DNA of 64,000 nucleotides from Candidatus Chloroploca sp. Khr17 (GCF_004138165.1 NZ_RYFF01000011.1:1-64000); one strand, 5' to 3'. Positions 25,502 to 34,960 are shown, counted from the stretch's first letter. Numbers and translations: made by a program. The notes: generated by a model from the letters alone, not told the origin.

Positions 25502-26935
25502 ATGGCCTGGTATCAGCGCCTTCTTCTCGTTAGCCTGGTTTTGTTAATCGTCGTTGGTGGGGCCGCAGCAACCTTGGCCCAACCGCCTACTCCGGCCCAA
25601 GCGCCTTATACGCTCTATTTCCCGGTGATGGGGCGCAGCGGGGCAACCCCGATCTTTGGGATTGAAACCTGGGCCAATGCGCTTGGCAGTTCAAGCGAGT
25701 TGCGCACCCAGGCTGCCAATCTCGGGGCGACCTGGATACGCCTCAACAGCGTCCGGTGGGATCTCGTTCAACCCGAAGAGAACGGACCCTACAACTGGGC
25801 AGCGTTGCAAAGCTTTGAACGCGATCTCGCGGCGGCCCGTCAGGCCGGGTTGACTCCAACCGTTATCATCCGTGGTTCACCACGCTGGGCTACCATCGTT
25901 CCTTCCAACTGCGCAGCCATTAAAGATGAGTATTTCCCGGCCTACGCGGCCTTTGTCGAAGCCCTCGTCACTCGTTACCGCGATCAGGTGCAATACTGGG
26001 AATTCGGCAACGAGCCAGATATTGACCCCATCTTGCTCGCACCCGACCAGATTTTTGGCTGCTGGGGCGATATTCGCGATCCCTATTATGGCGGTGATCG
26101 CTATGGACGGATGCTCAAGGCCGTCGCACCGGCCGTACGTCGGGCCAATCCACAGGCCCAAATTATCCTCGGCGGCCTCTTGCTTGATCGCCCCGATACA
26201 ACCGACCCCACCCGTGGCAAGCCTGAACGCTTCTTTGAAGGGGTGCTGCGGGCCGGTGCCGCCGATGCGTTTGACATCGTGGCCTTTCATGGCTATCCAT
26301 CCTTCACAGGCCGTTATCCCCTCGACCACGACATACAGGCTAATTCGGTCTGGACACCGCTGGGCGGGGTTACCTTGGGCAAAGCGCGCTTTCTACGCGA
26401 GGTGATGAGTCGCTATGGCGTGGATAAGCCGCTCTGGCTCAACGAAACGAGTCTGCTCTGTACCAACTGCTCCGATTTCTTGTTCCCAACCTTCTCGATT
26501 GCCCAGGCCGACCACGTCGTGCGTGTGATGGCACGTGCTGCGGGCAATCAGATCGATATGGTCGCCTGGTATACCCTCAATGGCCCCGGTTGGCGCAATT
26601 CCGGCTTGCTTGATGCGCAAAATCAGCCCCGGCCCGTCTTTATTGCGATGCAACATATGATCCAGTTGACCCGCGGCTATCAACAGGTAGCGATCATTGA
26701 TTACGGCCAACCCGAGGTGCTCGAAGGCTATCGCTTCACCAATGGCCCCCGCGAGATTGATGTGCTCTGGTCACGCTCGGACGAAACCCAGACTATTCGC
26801 ATCCCTGCCGACCAGTTCGTCAAGGCAACATCACTCGATGGGGTGGAATTAGACGAGTCACTTATGCAACGGGTGGGTGACGAGTTTCAAGTTACCGTCG
26901 GCTTTACCCCTATCTTTATCGAGCGTCGGAAGTAG
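25502..26935 (+). CDS. Secreted clan-A glycoside hydrolase, paralogue of the preceding gene
   Basis: A 477-residue enzyme strongly similar along its whole length to the protein at 24069-25490 (shared WIRLNSVRWD/WLRLNSVRWD, RYRDQVQYWEFGNEPD, TLNGPGWR). It carries a cleavable signal peptide ending near ATLAQ instead of a lipobox, so it is released rather than anchored. Acid/base Glu in GNEPDIDP and nucleophile Glu in WLNETSL are kept. AGGA six bases before the ATG at 25502 makes this the likely start. The pair arose by tandem duplication followed by a change in localisation. Confidence 0.75.
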   Translation: MAWYQRLLLVSLVLLIVVGGAAATLAQPPTPAQAPYTLYFPVMGRSGATPIFGIETWANALGSSSELRTQAANLGATWIRLNSVRWDLVQPEENGPYNWAALQSFERDLAAARQAGLTPTVIIRGSPRWATIVPSNCAAIKDEYFPAYAAFVEALVTRYRDQVQYWEFGNEPDIDPILLAPDQIFGCWGDIRDPYYGGDRYGRMLKAVAPAVRRANPQAQIILGGLLLDRPDTTDPTRGKPERFFEGVLRAGAADAFDIVAFHGYPSFTGRYPLDHDIQANSVWTPLGGVTLGKARFLREVMSRYGVDKPLWLNETSLLCTNCSDFLFPTFSIAQADHVVRVMARAAGNQIDMVAWYTLNGPGWRNSGLLDAQNQPRPVFIAMQHMIQLTRGYQQVAIIDYGQPEVLEGYRFTNGPREIDVLWSRSDETQTIRIPADQFVKATSLDGVELDESLMQRVGDEFQVTVGFTPIFIERRK

Positions 26936-28148
26936 CAAACGGAGGCCCGTCATCTTTACGATTACGCATCGTGACCCAACGTCGCAGGCGCGTTGTGGCA
27001 TGCTCACCACCGCGCATGGGCAGGTGGCAACGCCTGTCTTTATGCCGGTCGGTACCCGTGGCACCGTCAAGGCGTTGACCCCCCACGAGTTGCACGACCA
27101 CGGGGCCAGCATTATCCTGGGCAATACCTACCATCTCTATCTCCAGCCAGGTCACGAGTTGCTGGCCCGTCGCGGGGGCTTGCACCGTTTTATGGGCTGG
27201 GATGGCCCGATTCTTACTGATAGCGGGGGCTTTCAGGTCTTCTCGCTCATCTATGGCGGCATCGCCGATGAAGTCAAGGGCCGCCGCCCTCAACACACCC
27301 AACGCCTACCCGAGATGGTCAAGGTGACCGAAGATGCGGTCATCTTCAAGAGCTATCTCGATGGCTCGCGCCATGTCTTTACACCCGAACGATCGATTCA
27401 GGTGCAACACGGCATTGGCGGCGATATCATCCTCGCCTTTGATGAACTGCCGCCCTTCCGCGCTGGCTATGACTATACCCGCGAGAGCCTGGCCCGCACC
27501 CATCGTTGGGCCGAGCGCTGCCTCACGACGCATCGCGAGCGCGATCCGGCAGCCTTGCCCAACCCCGACCAGCGTCTCTTTGGCATTGTCCACGGGGGCG
27601 TCTTCCCCGATCTTCGCCAGGCTAGCGCCGAGTATATTGGCGCGATGGGCTTCGATGGCCTCTGCATCGGCGGTTCCCTCGGGGCCGATAAAAGCCAGAT
27701 CTACGAAGTCGTCGCGATGACCGTGCCCCACATGCCCGACGGTCTTGCCCGCCATTTGCTCGGTATTGGCGATGTCGACGACCTCTTTGAAGGGGTCGCC
27801 CGTGGCATTGATATGTTCGACTGCGTGAGCCCTACCCGCCTCGGGCGCCACGGCACCGCGCTGATCCGCGATCCCAGCCGCCGCTGGAAACTCAATGTGC
27901 TCAATGCGCCCCTCCGTGAAGACGATGCGCCCCTGCAAGAGGGATGCCGTTGTTACGCCTGCCAACACTTCTCACGCGCCTATATTCATTACCTCTACCG
28001 TGCCAAAGAGATCCTCGGCCTCCGCCTGGTCAGCCTGCACAACGTCGCCTTCTTGCTCGACCTCATGGCCGAGGTACGCGCCGCCATTGCCGCCGGAAGC
28101 TTCGCTGACCTCTATGCTGCCTGGATGGGCAAGGCGCTTACATTGTGA
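26877..28148 (+). CDS. tgt: tRNA-guanine transglycosylase
   Basis: Exchanges guanine-34 for a queuine precursor in tRNAs with GUN anticodons. Motifs present: TPVFMPVGTRGTVKAL, TDSGGFQVFS with the catalytic Asp region, MFDCVSPTRLGRHGTAL with the nucleophile Asp, and the zinc ligands CRCYACQ plus a downstream His. The start is unclear. The only in-frame ATG, at 26877, lies inside the upstream gene and adds about 25 residues unlike the family. Homology begins at IFTITHRDP, where the codon is ATC (26952), six bases after a GGAGG at 26941-26945. An ATC start is therefore possible. The rest is full length. Confidence 0.93.
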   Translation: MTSFKLPSALPLSLSSVGSSKRRPVIFTITHRDPTSQARCGMLTTAHGQVATPVFMPVGTRGTVKALTPHELHDHGASIILGNTYHLYLQPGHELLARRGGLHRFMGWDGPILTDSGGFQVFSLIYGGIADEVKGRRPQHTQRLPEMVKVTEDAVIFKSYLDGSRHVFTPERSIQVQHGIGGDIILAFDELPPFRAGYDYTRESLARTHRWAERCLTTHRERDPAALPNPDQRLFGIVHGGVFPDLRQASAEYIGAMGFDGLCIGGSLGADKSQIYEVVAMTVPHMPDGLARHLLGIGDVDDLFEGVARGIDMFDCVSPTRLGRHGTALIRDPSRRWKLNVLNAPLREDDAPLQEGCRCYACQHFSRAYIHYLYRAKEILGLRLVSLHNVAFLLDLMAEVRAAIAAGSFADLYAAWMGKALTL

Positions 28149-28178
28149 AGTCGGGCAGGCTCTAAAAGCGGTGCTTAC

Positions 28179-28300
28179 TAGTCTGTGAACGGAGTTTCCC
28201 GGTAGCGTCGCCGACCACGAATACCGCTCCGCAACGCCCATATTCGTTTATTCGTGATTAGTATTCGTGGTCGGCGGTGCTGGCGGAAAACTTTATCGGG
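28179..28300. mobile_element. MITE-like inverted-repeat element, copy 1
   Basis: About 120 bp with long terminal inverted repeats. The left end runs TAGTCTGTGAACGGAGTTTC then CCGGTAGCG and CGCCGACCACGAATA. The right end runs TATTCGTGGTCGGCGGTGCT then GAAAACTTT. A second copy lies at 54838-54965. No coding capacity; the repeats and dispersed copies suggest a non-autonomous element. Confidence 0.65.
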
Positions 28301-28428
28301 TGAGCCTTCGCCCCCCGAATCGCGCATAGGCGACCGCCCTCAAGGTATGGTATCCTAAGCACAGACAGCACAGCAACAGCCAGCGTGGCCTGTTGCAATC
28401 TGTACCCCACCAGCGCAATGGAACAACT

Positions 28429-29043
28429 ATGGAAATTGAAGCAAAATATCGTGTAGAGACCACTGATCTTGGCATCGTCGCCACGTTGCAAAGCCTAGGT
28501 GTTTATCGTCTCGACCCGGCCCCCGCCCCCGAACAACAAGAGAATGTATACTATGATACCGTTGATGCCCGCCTCACCACAGCCCGCTATGGCCTGCGTG
28601 TGCGACGGATTGGCTCGCGTTCGCTGATTACGCTCAAAGGCCCCGCCGAAGTAGCCGCCGATGGCGTGCATCGTCGCTCTGAATTCGAGTTCCCTGGCAC
28701 CAATCCCCAACCCTCAACCTGGCCCGCCGGGGTGGCGCGTGAATTGGCCCTCGCCTTGACCGGGGGAGCCACGCTGGTGCCAACGGTGACCATTACGACC
28801 CAACGCCAGGTGCTCTATGCCCAGCGCGAGGGTGTGCCAGTTGCCGAAATTTGCCTCGATCACGGGATGCTCGGTGTTGGCGCGTATGAGCAACCCTTTA
28901 GCGAGCTTGAAATTGAATTGCTCAGCGAAGGTGTCCACGAAGACCTCGTCGCCCTTGCGTCAGCCCTCAGTTTGCATATTACGCTTATACCTGAACCACG
29001 CACCAAGCTTCAGCGTGCGCTCGAGTTGCGAGCCCACGCGTAA
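28429..29043 (+). CDS. CYTH-domain protein (triphosphate-tunnel fold)
   Basis: A 204-residue protein beginning MEIEAKYRV, the ExExK signature of CYTH/triphosphate tunnel metalloenzymes. Further charged strands follow (GLRVRRIG, LITLKGP, RRSEFEF, SELEIELL). Substrates in this superfamily include inorganic triphosphate, thiamine triphosphate and ATP (adenylate cyclase), and I cannot choose among them. The gene 9 bp downstream encodes an HD-CHAD protein, a classic partner, pointing to (poly)phosphate metabolism. I start at 28429 because the ExExK motif is normally at the very N terminus. Confidence 0.85.
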   Translation: MEIEAKYRVETTDLGIVATLQSLGVYRLDPAPAPEQQENVYYDTVDARLTTARYGLRVRRIGSRSLITLKGPAEVAADGVHRRSEFEFPGTNPQPSTWPAGVARELALALTGGATLVPTVTITTQRQVLYAQREGVPVAEICLDHGMLGVGAYEQPFSELEIELLSEGVHEDLVALASALSLHITLIPEPRTKLQRALELRAHA

Positions 29044-29052
29044 GGGAAAGCG

Positions 29053-30633
29053 ATGATGAACATTGATGCACTGTTGACAACCTATTACGTTGATCAAGCT
29101 CACGCTCGTCGGGTTGCCGATCTGGCCCTCGCGCTTTTTGATGCCACCGCCGAACCGTATTCGCTCAATGCTGATGGACGGTATCTGCTCGAAGTTGGCG
29201 CACTGCTCCATAATGTTGGCTTGACCACCAATCCTGCCGAGCATCACCTCGTGGGTCGCGATCTTGTCCTTGGTCAATTGACCGACGGCTTTGCCCCACG
29301 CGAACGGGCGATCGTGGCCGCACAAGTCGCCTTTCATCGCAAGAAGGTGCGCCCCCAGGTCGAACCAGCCTATCTTGCCCTAGGCAACAAAGCCCGCATC
29401 GAGACGCTGCACTACGCAGCCATCTTACGTGTCGCCGATGGCCTGGATCATAGCCAGTCACAAACCACCGTGCTGCACACCGTAAGCCGCACTACCAGTG
29501 GCTTTTGTCTGCATCTCACCGGCCCCTATGCCCAAGAGGATGGCGAACGGGCCATGGTGAAAGCAGATCTCTGGGCCAGGGTCTTTGGTGAGTCGCTCGC
29601 TATGGTGGTTGAAAATGCTGGGGAAGAAGCACCGCACGGGTTTCAATGGGGCAAAGAAGCAGCCCAACCCGAGCAAGCCCAGGCTCTGGATGCGCCGATC
29701 ACGCAACCCGACGATCCCGAGGCAAGCGAAACTGGCATGCTCCAACCATGGTATGCGCAGGCGACAACGCCGCTGGCCGAACTGGGCCGCGTCTTGCTGC
29801 GGCGTCAACTTCGCCGGATGTTGCTCGCTGAACGCGATGTCCGCGCCGATACCGACATCGAGGCCGTCCATGCCCTCCGTGTGGCAACGCGACGCCTGCG
29901 TGCGATTCTGCGCCTGCTTGCCCCGGTCTATAGTGGCAGCGACCTGCGCAAGTACAACAAAGGCATCGGGCGCATTGCCCGCGAAGCAAGCGCTGTCCGC
30001 GACCGCGATGTCTTGCTCGACGATCTCACCCGACAGGCCGCGTCACTCCCTCTCGAGTTGCAACCCGGCCTTGCTACGCTGATCGAACGTCTCGGTAGCG
30101 AACGCAAGGCAGCCTATGCCGCCCTGATCAAGCACCTTAACCGTGACGATCACGCGGCGTTTGTCCAACGTTGCGCCCGTATGATGAATGATCATACCCA
30201 GTGGGACGACCAACCCCGCGTGTGCGACCTGGGTGGGAGTACGATCTGGCGGCACTACGAAGCCCTCCGCGCCTACGACCGGGGTGGCTTGCCAGCCGAC
30301 ATTGCCCAACTTCACATGATGCGCATCGAGGGCAAACGCATGCGTTATGTGCTCGAGCTCTTCAGTGATACGCTCGGTGAACACGCTGAAACAGCGGTGA
30401 ACGCGCTCGTCGGTTTCCAGGATCATCTCGGTGAACTCAACGACCTCGATGTCGCCCGCGCCCTGCTCGCACCGCATCGCCGCGATGCCACCACCGGGGC
30501 CGCCGTCGCCGCCTATATGACCCTACGCGAAGAGCACGGCCACCAACTCATCGCCGAACTCCCCGAGCGCTGGACGCAACTCAACAGCCCCGCGTATCGT
30601 CAGATCCTGATCGATTTGCTGCTCAACCTGTAA
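29053..30633 (+). CDS. HD-like domain fused to CHAD domain
   Basis: A 526-residue cytoplasmic protein. Residues 1-190 resemble the C-terminal HD domain of exopolyphosphatase Ppx (EVGALLHNVGLTTNPAEHH, then LRVADGLDHSQ). The usual HD pair is HN here, so hydrolytic activity is doubtful. After a low-complexity linker (about 205-235), residues 240-526 are a CHAD domain of long helices rich in conserved His and Arg (EAVHALRVATRRLRAILRLL, MRIEGKRMRYVLELF). CHAD domains bind polyphosphate, often at granules. It forms an operon with the CYTH gene; a bidirectional terminator follows. Confidence 0.85.
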   Translation: MMNIDALLTTYYVDQAHARRVADLALALFDATAEPYSLNADGRYLLEVGALLHNVGLTTNPAEHHLVGRDLVLGQLTDGFAPRERAIVAAQVAFHRKKVRPQVEPAYLALGNKARIETLHYAAILRVADGLDHSQSQTTVLHTVSRTTSGFCLHLTGPYAQEDGERAMVKADLWARVFGESLAMVVENAGEEAPHGFQWGKEAAQPEQAQALDAPITQPDDPEASETGMLQPWYAQATTPLAELGRVLLRRQLRRMLLAERDVRADTDIEAVHALRVATRRLRAILRLLAPVYSGSDLRKYNKGIGRIAREASAVRDRDVLLDDLTRQAASLPLELQPGLATLIERLGSERKAAYAALIKHLNRDDHAAFVQRCARMMNDHTQWDDQPRVCDLGGSTIWRHYEALRAYDRGGLPADIAQLHMMRIEGKRMRYVLELFSDTLGEHAETAVNALVGFQDHLGELNDLDVARALLAPHRRDATTGAAVAAYMTLREEHGHQLIAELPERWTQLNSPAYRQILIDLLLNL

Positions 30634-30658
30634 ACCAGCGACGCTGGCGTACAAAACT

Positions 30659-30707
30659 CTCGCCCATGCAAAAAAGCCAGCGACGCTGGCTTTTTTGCAT
30701 GGGCGAG
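30659..30707. terminator. 24-bp palindromic bidirectional terminator
   Basis: Arms at 30659-30682 and 30684-30707 are exact complements around a single central base. They contain AAAAAAGCCAGCG and its complement, so T-runs lie within each arm. It separates the convergent CHAD gene and acetyl-CoA synthetase gene. A smaller CCAGCGACGCTGG copy of the core sits at 30636-30648. Confidence 0.85.
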
Positions 30708-30715
30708 AAAGAACT

Positions 30716-32650
30716 CTATTCCTCTAACGTACTCACATCACCCTCAGGCAGGCCCTGGGCACGTGCCTTGAGCACACGCCGCATAATCTTGCCCGAGCGT
30801 GTCTTGGGCAGCACAGTGACGAACGTAATTTGATCGGGGCGCGCAATCGGCCCGAGCTCGTGACCAACGTGGCTCCGCAGTTCATCTTCGAGCTTGGGAC
30901 TACCCTCAAAGGCCGCCCGCAGAATGACAAAGGCATGGATCGCATTGCCCTTGACCTCGTGCGGCAAACCAATCGCCGCGGCCTCGGCCACCGCCGGGTG
31001 GCTGACCAGCGCACTCTCGACTTCTGCCGTGCCAAGCCGATACCCCGAGACCTTGATCACATCATCGAGACGGCCAATGACCCAGATATAGCCATCGGTG
31101 TCTTTGCGGGCGCTATCGCCAGCAGCATACATGCCGGGAACCTTCGTCCAGTAGGTATCAACATAGCGCTGCGGATCATTCAGGATCGTCCGCATCATAC
31201 CAGGCCAGGGGCGCTTGATCACCAGCAACCCATCCTCATCTGGCCCACACGAAGAGCCGTCCTCGTGGATAACATCAACCTCGACCCCCAGGAACGGCCG
31301 CGTTGCACTCCCCGGCTTGAGCGGCACCGCAGGTGTTGGCGTAATCATAAAGTGGCCCGTCTCGGTCTGCCACCACGTATCCATAATCGGACAGCGGCCC
31401 CCACCGATCACATTATAGAACCACTTCCACGCCTCGGGGTTGATCGGCTCACCGACCGAGCCAAGCAGACGCAGGCTGCTCAAGTCGTGGCGGGAAGGCC
31501 AGGCCTCCCCAAAGCGCATCAGGCCACGGATGGCCGTTGGCGCCGTGTAGAGAATGCTGATCGAGTGACGATTGACGAGCGACCACCAGCGGTCGGGGAA
31601 GGGATAGTTGGGGGCACCTTCGTACATAAACGACGTTGCGCCATTCAACAACGGGCTATAGACAATATAGCTATGGCCGGTGATCCAGCCCGGATCAGCA
31701 GCACACCAGTAGCGATCCTCTTCTTTCAGGTCAAAGACCATCTTGAGCGTCGCATAGGTACCGACCATATAGCCGCCGTGGGTATGCACCACACCCTTGG
31801 GCTTGCCGGTTGTCCCCGAGGTATACAGAATAAAGAGCGGGGTCTCGGCATCAAGCACTTCGGTCGGGCACTCGGCCCCGGCAATCGGCAGGCTCATCAA
31901 CTCGTGCAGCCACAGATCACGGCCAAGTTCCATATTGACCTCGTGGCCGGTGCGCTTCACGACCAGACACGTCTGCACGGTGGGCGTACGCGCCATCGCC
32001 TCATCGGCAATCTGCTTGAGTTCGATCACCTTGGCGCGCATAAAGCCGCCATCGGCAGTCACCAGTACCTTGCTATGCGCATCAGCCAGGCGGTCGGCCA
32101 GGGCCGCTTCCGAGAAACCGCCATACACCACGCTGTGGGCGGCCCCGATCTTCGCACAGGCAAGCATAAACATCGGCAACTCAGGAATACGTGGCAGATA
32201 GATGGTGACAATATCACCCTTCTTCACACCCACGCTCTTGAGCACATTCGCCATTTTGTTGACTTCGCGGTTCAGCGCATGGTACGAAAAGGTGCGCTGG
32301 GTACCATCTTCACCTTCCCACACGATCGCCAACTTGTTCTTGCGCCACGAACGGGCATGGCGATCAAGTGCATTATGCACAATATTCGTCTTGGCACCGG
32401 TGAACCATTTGAAGAAGGGCTTGTCACTATCATCAAGCACCTTCTCCCACGGCTCAAACCACTCCAACTCACTGGCCATATCGGCCCAGAACTGCTCATT
32501 GTTATCGAGTGTCCACTGATACAGTTCATCGTAGCTCGAAAGACCCTTGGAACGGGCGTAGGCCATCACATTGGACTGTTCGACGATTGACGAGTCCGGC
32601 GTAAAAACCTCATCGTGATGGTACGTTGCCACATCGCGGGGCTCGGTCAT
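30716..32650 (-). CDS. acs: Acetyl-CoA synthetase (AMP-forming)
   Basis: A 644-residue adenylate-forming ligase that makes acetyl-CoA from acetate, ATP and CoA. The phosphate loop YTSGTTGKPKGV, the A5-type motif DTWWQTETGH and the C-terminal PKTRSGKIMRR are present. The last contains the catalytic lysine that is acetylated in regulated family members. I use the ATG at 32650 (MTEPRDVATY), which has GGAGG just upstream, rather than an ATG 10 codons earlier. It is the second gene after a propionyl-CoA synthetase-like gene, 30 bp apart, suggesting joint assimilation of short-chain acids. Confidence 0.95.
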   Translation of the reverse strand: MTEPRDVATYHHDEVFTPDSSIVEQSNVMAYARSKGLSSYDELYQWTLDNNEQFWADMASELEWFEPWEKVLDDSDKPFFKWFTGAKTNIVHNALDRHARSWRKNKLAIVWEGEDGTQRTFSYHALNREVNKMANVLKSVGVKKGDIVTIYLPRIPELPMFMLACAKIGAAHSVVYGGFSEAALADRLADAHSKVLVTADGGFMRAKVIELKQIADEAMARTPTVQTCLVVKRTGHEVNMELGRDLWLHELMSLPIAGAECPTEVLDAETPLFILYTSGTTGKPKGVVHTHGGYMVGTYATLKMVFDLKEEDRYWCAADPGWITGHSYIVYSPLLNGATSFMYEGAPNYPFPDRWWSLVNRHSISILYTAPTAIRGLMRFGEAWPSRHDLSSLRLLGSVGEPINPEAWKWFYNVIGGGRCPIMDTWWQTETGHFMITPTPAVPLKPGSATRPFLGVEVDVIHEDGSSCGPDEDGLLVIKRPWPGMMRTILNDPQRYVDTYWTKVPGMYAAGDSARKDTDGYIWVIGRLDDVIKVSGYRLGTAEVESALVSHPAVAEAAAIGLPHEVKGNAIHAFVILRAAFEGSPKLEDELRSHVGHELGPIARPDQITFVTVLPKTRSGKIMRRVLKARAQGLPEGDVSTLEE

Positions 32651-32680
32651 GGGGTAACCTCCTTGTTCCACAACACACAA

Positions 32681-34579
32681 CTACAGATCGCCCTTGAGCA
32701 GATCAACCGCCTCGCGCACCATATCAACGGTGGCATCGTCTTCGATCGTGCTCAGATCACCAATATTATCGCCCTGATAGACGGCTCGCATCACACGGCG
32801 CATGATCTTGCCCGAGCGTGTCTTGGGCAACATACTGACAAAGTGAATGGCATCAGGTGTGGCGATCGGCCCGATATTCTCACGCACCAGTTGGGTTAGA
32901 CCGCGCGAAATGCTGTCACGGTCAGCAGCCGCAATGTGCTGCTTGAGTACCGCGAGCACCAAGACACCCTCGCCTTTGAGTTCATGACGGACGCCAATCA
33001 CCGCTGCCTCGGCAACGGCGGGATGGCTCGAAATAACCTCTTCGATCTCACGCGTGCCCAGGCGGTGCCCCGACACATTCAAGACCTCATCGGCGCGACC
33101 GAGCATCCAGTAGTAACCATCTGCATCCTGGATCGCATAGTCGCCCGACATATAGACCGTCTTGCCCTTGAAATGCTCCCAGTAGCTCTTCAGGTACCGA
33201 TCATCATCATTCCAGAGCGTCATCAACATGCCGGGAGGCAACGGGCCATGCTCGATCAAAAAGCCTTTTTCCCCACGCGGGATCGAGTTGCCATCGGTGT
33301 CAACAATCTCCAGGTTATGCCCAAAGGCCGCCACCGAGGGCGAACCAGGCTTGACGGGCATCTGCTCAACCCCAACCGGGTTGGTGAGCATGCTCCAGCC
33401 GCTCTCAGTCTGCCAATAGTGGTCAATCACCGGCACACCAAGGGTATCTTTGGCCCACTCGTAGGTCGGCGCATCAAGCGGCTCACCAGCGGCATAGAGA
33501 ATCCGCATCGAACTGATGTCGGCATTCTTCATCCACTGATCGGGGAACTTGCGCAACGCCCGCAACGCCGTCGGGGCCGTAAAGACGTGAGTCACGCCAT
33601 ACTTCTCGATCACCCGCCACCAGACGCCTGGATCGGGATGGTCAGGCCGACCCTCATAGACCACCGTCGGCACACCCTTGAGCAGCGGTGCATAGACAAT
33701 ATAGCTATGCCCAACAACCCAGCCAATGTCCGAGGTTGACCAGTAGACATCGCCATCACCACAATCATAGATGTGGCTCATCGAGGCGTGCAAGGCCACC
33801 ATATACCCACCGGTATCACGCACGACACCCTTGGGCTTGCCGGTTGTGCCCGAGGTATAGAGAATATAGAGTGGATCAGTCGACTGCACGGGGGTTGGCT
33901 CGATGTAGCGCATGCCACGCTTCTCGAGTTGCTCGGCCCAGTCAAGATCGCGGCCCTTCTTCATCTCGATTGGCACAAGCCCACGATCGAGAACAAGCAC
34001 ATCACGCACACTATCCGAATCCGCCGCCTCGATCGAGCGATCAACAATCTCTTTGAGCGGAACAGGCATACCTTTGCGCATCCCGGCATCGGCGGTAACA
34101 ATCAAAACCGGCTCCGCATCATCAATGCGCGACGCCAGCGACGTGATCGAAAAACCACCAAACACAACCGAATGGATCGCGCCAAGACGCGCACAGGCCA
34201 GCATCGAAAAAATCGCCTCGGGCACCATCGGCATATAGATGATCACCCGATCACCCTTACGCACGCCCAGGCTATGGAACACACCGGCGAGCCGGTTCAC
34301 TTCGCGGTAGAGTTCAAAGTAGGTAAGCGTACGCGACTGCCCAACCTCTGGACTCTCCCAGATCAAAGCCGCCTGACCGCGACGCGGCCCGAGTGCGTGC
34401 CGATCAACGGCGTTGTAGCACATGTTGGTCTCACCACCAACAAACCAGCGATAAAAAGGGGCCTTGCTATCATCAAGCACCTTATCCCACGGCTTGTACC
34501 AATGAAGCTCAGCAGCAAGCTCCCCCCAAAAGCCCTCCGGGTCTTCGATCGAGCGGCGGTGAAGTTCCGCGTAGCCCAT
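32681..34579 (-). CDS. prpE: Propionyl-CoA synthetase-like acyl-CoA ligase
   Basis: A 632-residue AMP-forming ligase paralogous to the downstream acs. It has YTSGTTGKPKGVVRDTGGY, HYWQTESGW and PKTRSGKIMRR. RDTGGYMVAL and the overall length favour propionate-CoA ligase over acetate. The substrate is inferred from family resemblance. Propionyl-CoA is an intermediate of both propionate assimilation and the 3-hydroxypropionate bicycle of some Chloroflexales. The ATG at 34579 has GAGGAGG upstream; longer upstream frames have no support. A nested palindrome about 50-120 bp upstream may be its operator. Confidence 0.82.
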   Translation of the reverse strand: MGYAELHRRSIEDPEGFWGELAAELHWYKPWDKVLDDSKAPFYRWFVGGETNMCYNAVDRHALGPRRGQAALIWESPEVGQSRTLTYFELYREVNRLAGVFHSLGVRKGDRVIIYMPMVPEAIFSMLACARLGAIHSVVFGGFSITSLASRIDDAEPVLIVTADAGMRKGMPVPLKEIVDRSIEAADSDSVRDVLVLDRGLVPIEMKKGRDLDWAEQLEKRGMRYIEPTPVQSTDPLYILYTSGTTGKPKGVVRDTGGYMVALHASMSHIYDCGDGDVYWSTSDIGWVVGHSYIVYAPLLKGVPTVVYEGRPDHPDPGVWWRVIEKYGVTHVFTAPTALRALRKFPDQWMKNADISSMRILYAAGEPLDAPTYEWAKDTLGVPVIDHYWQTESGWSMLTNPVGVEQMPVKPGSPSVAAFGHNLEIVDTDGNSIPRGEKGFLIEHGPLPPGMLMTLWNDDDRYLKSYWEHFKGKTVYMSGDYAIQDADGYYWMLGRADEVLNVSGHRLGTREIEEVISSHPAVAEAAVIGVRHELKGEGVLVLAVLKQHIAAADRDSISRGLTQLVRENIGPIATPDAIHFVSMLPKTRSGKIMRRVMRAVYQGDNIGDLSTIEDDATVDMVREAVDLLKGDL

Positions 34580-34628
34580 ACAAACGCCTCCTCTCTGAGG
34601 AATTCGGTTCCTGGACAAGGAAATTGTA

Positions 34629-34697
34629 CACAGTGTTGCAGAACAATACCACGCAATGCGTGGTATTGCAAGAGTTGCGCTTTCGCAAAACACTGTG
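34629..34697 (-). promoter_or_regulatory. Nested palindrome upstream of prpE (candidate operator)
   Basis: The inner palindrome CAATACCACGCA-A-TGCGTGGTATTG (34644-34668) lies between outer arms CACAGTGTT (34629-34637) and AACACTGTG (34689-34697). A smaller TTGCG-CTTT-CGCAA lies at 34675-34688. It lies in the 5' region of the prpE-acs operon and lacks a terminator T-run, so a regulator-binding site is plausible. Confidence 0.45.
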
Positions 34698-34960
34698 AAG
34701 ATTCGATACCAAGTCTGCGTGACTGTTTTTCTATTGTAATCCCTGAAAACGCGATCGCAGGGAGAATACATCTACCTTTCTGGTGAAGAAAATTTCACCA
34801 TTCGCACCGTGGTTCAACGCCTTCAGCAGGTGATGGTTCTTGTTTTTGCCCTGACAGGCCTCTATCTCTTCTCGCTGCCCTGGTGGGTTAAGTGGCAGCG
34901 GAATAAACAGAAACAGCGTAATCAGGCCGCCAGAGTGTCCGCCCCAGCTAAAATGCCTCG

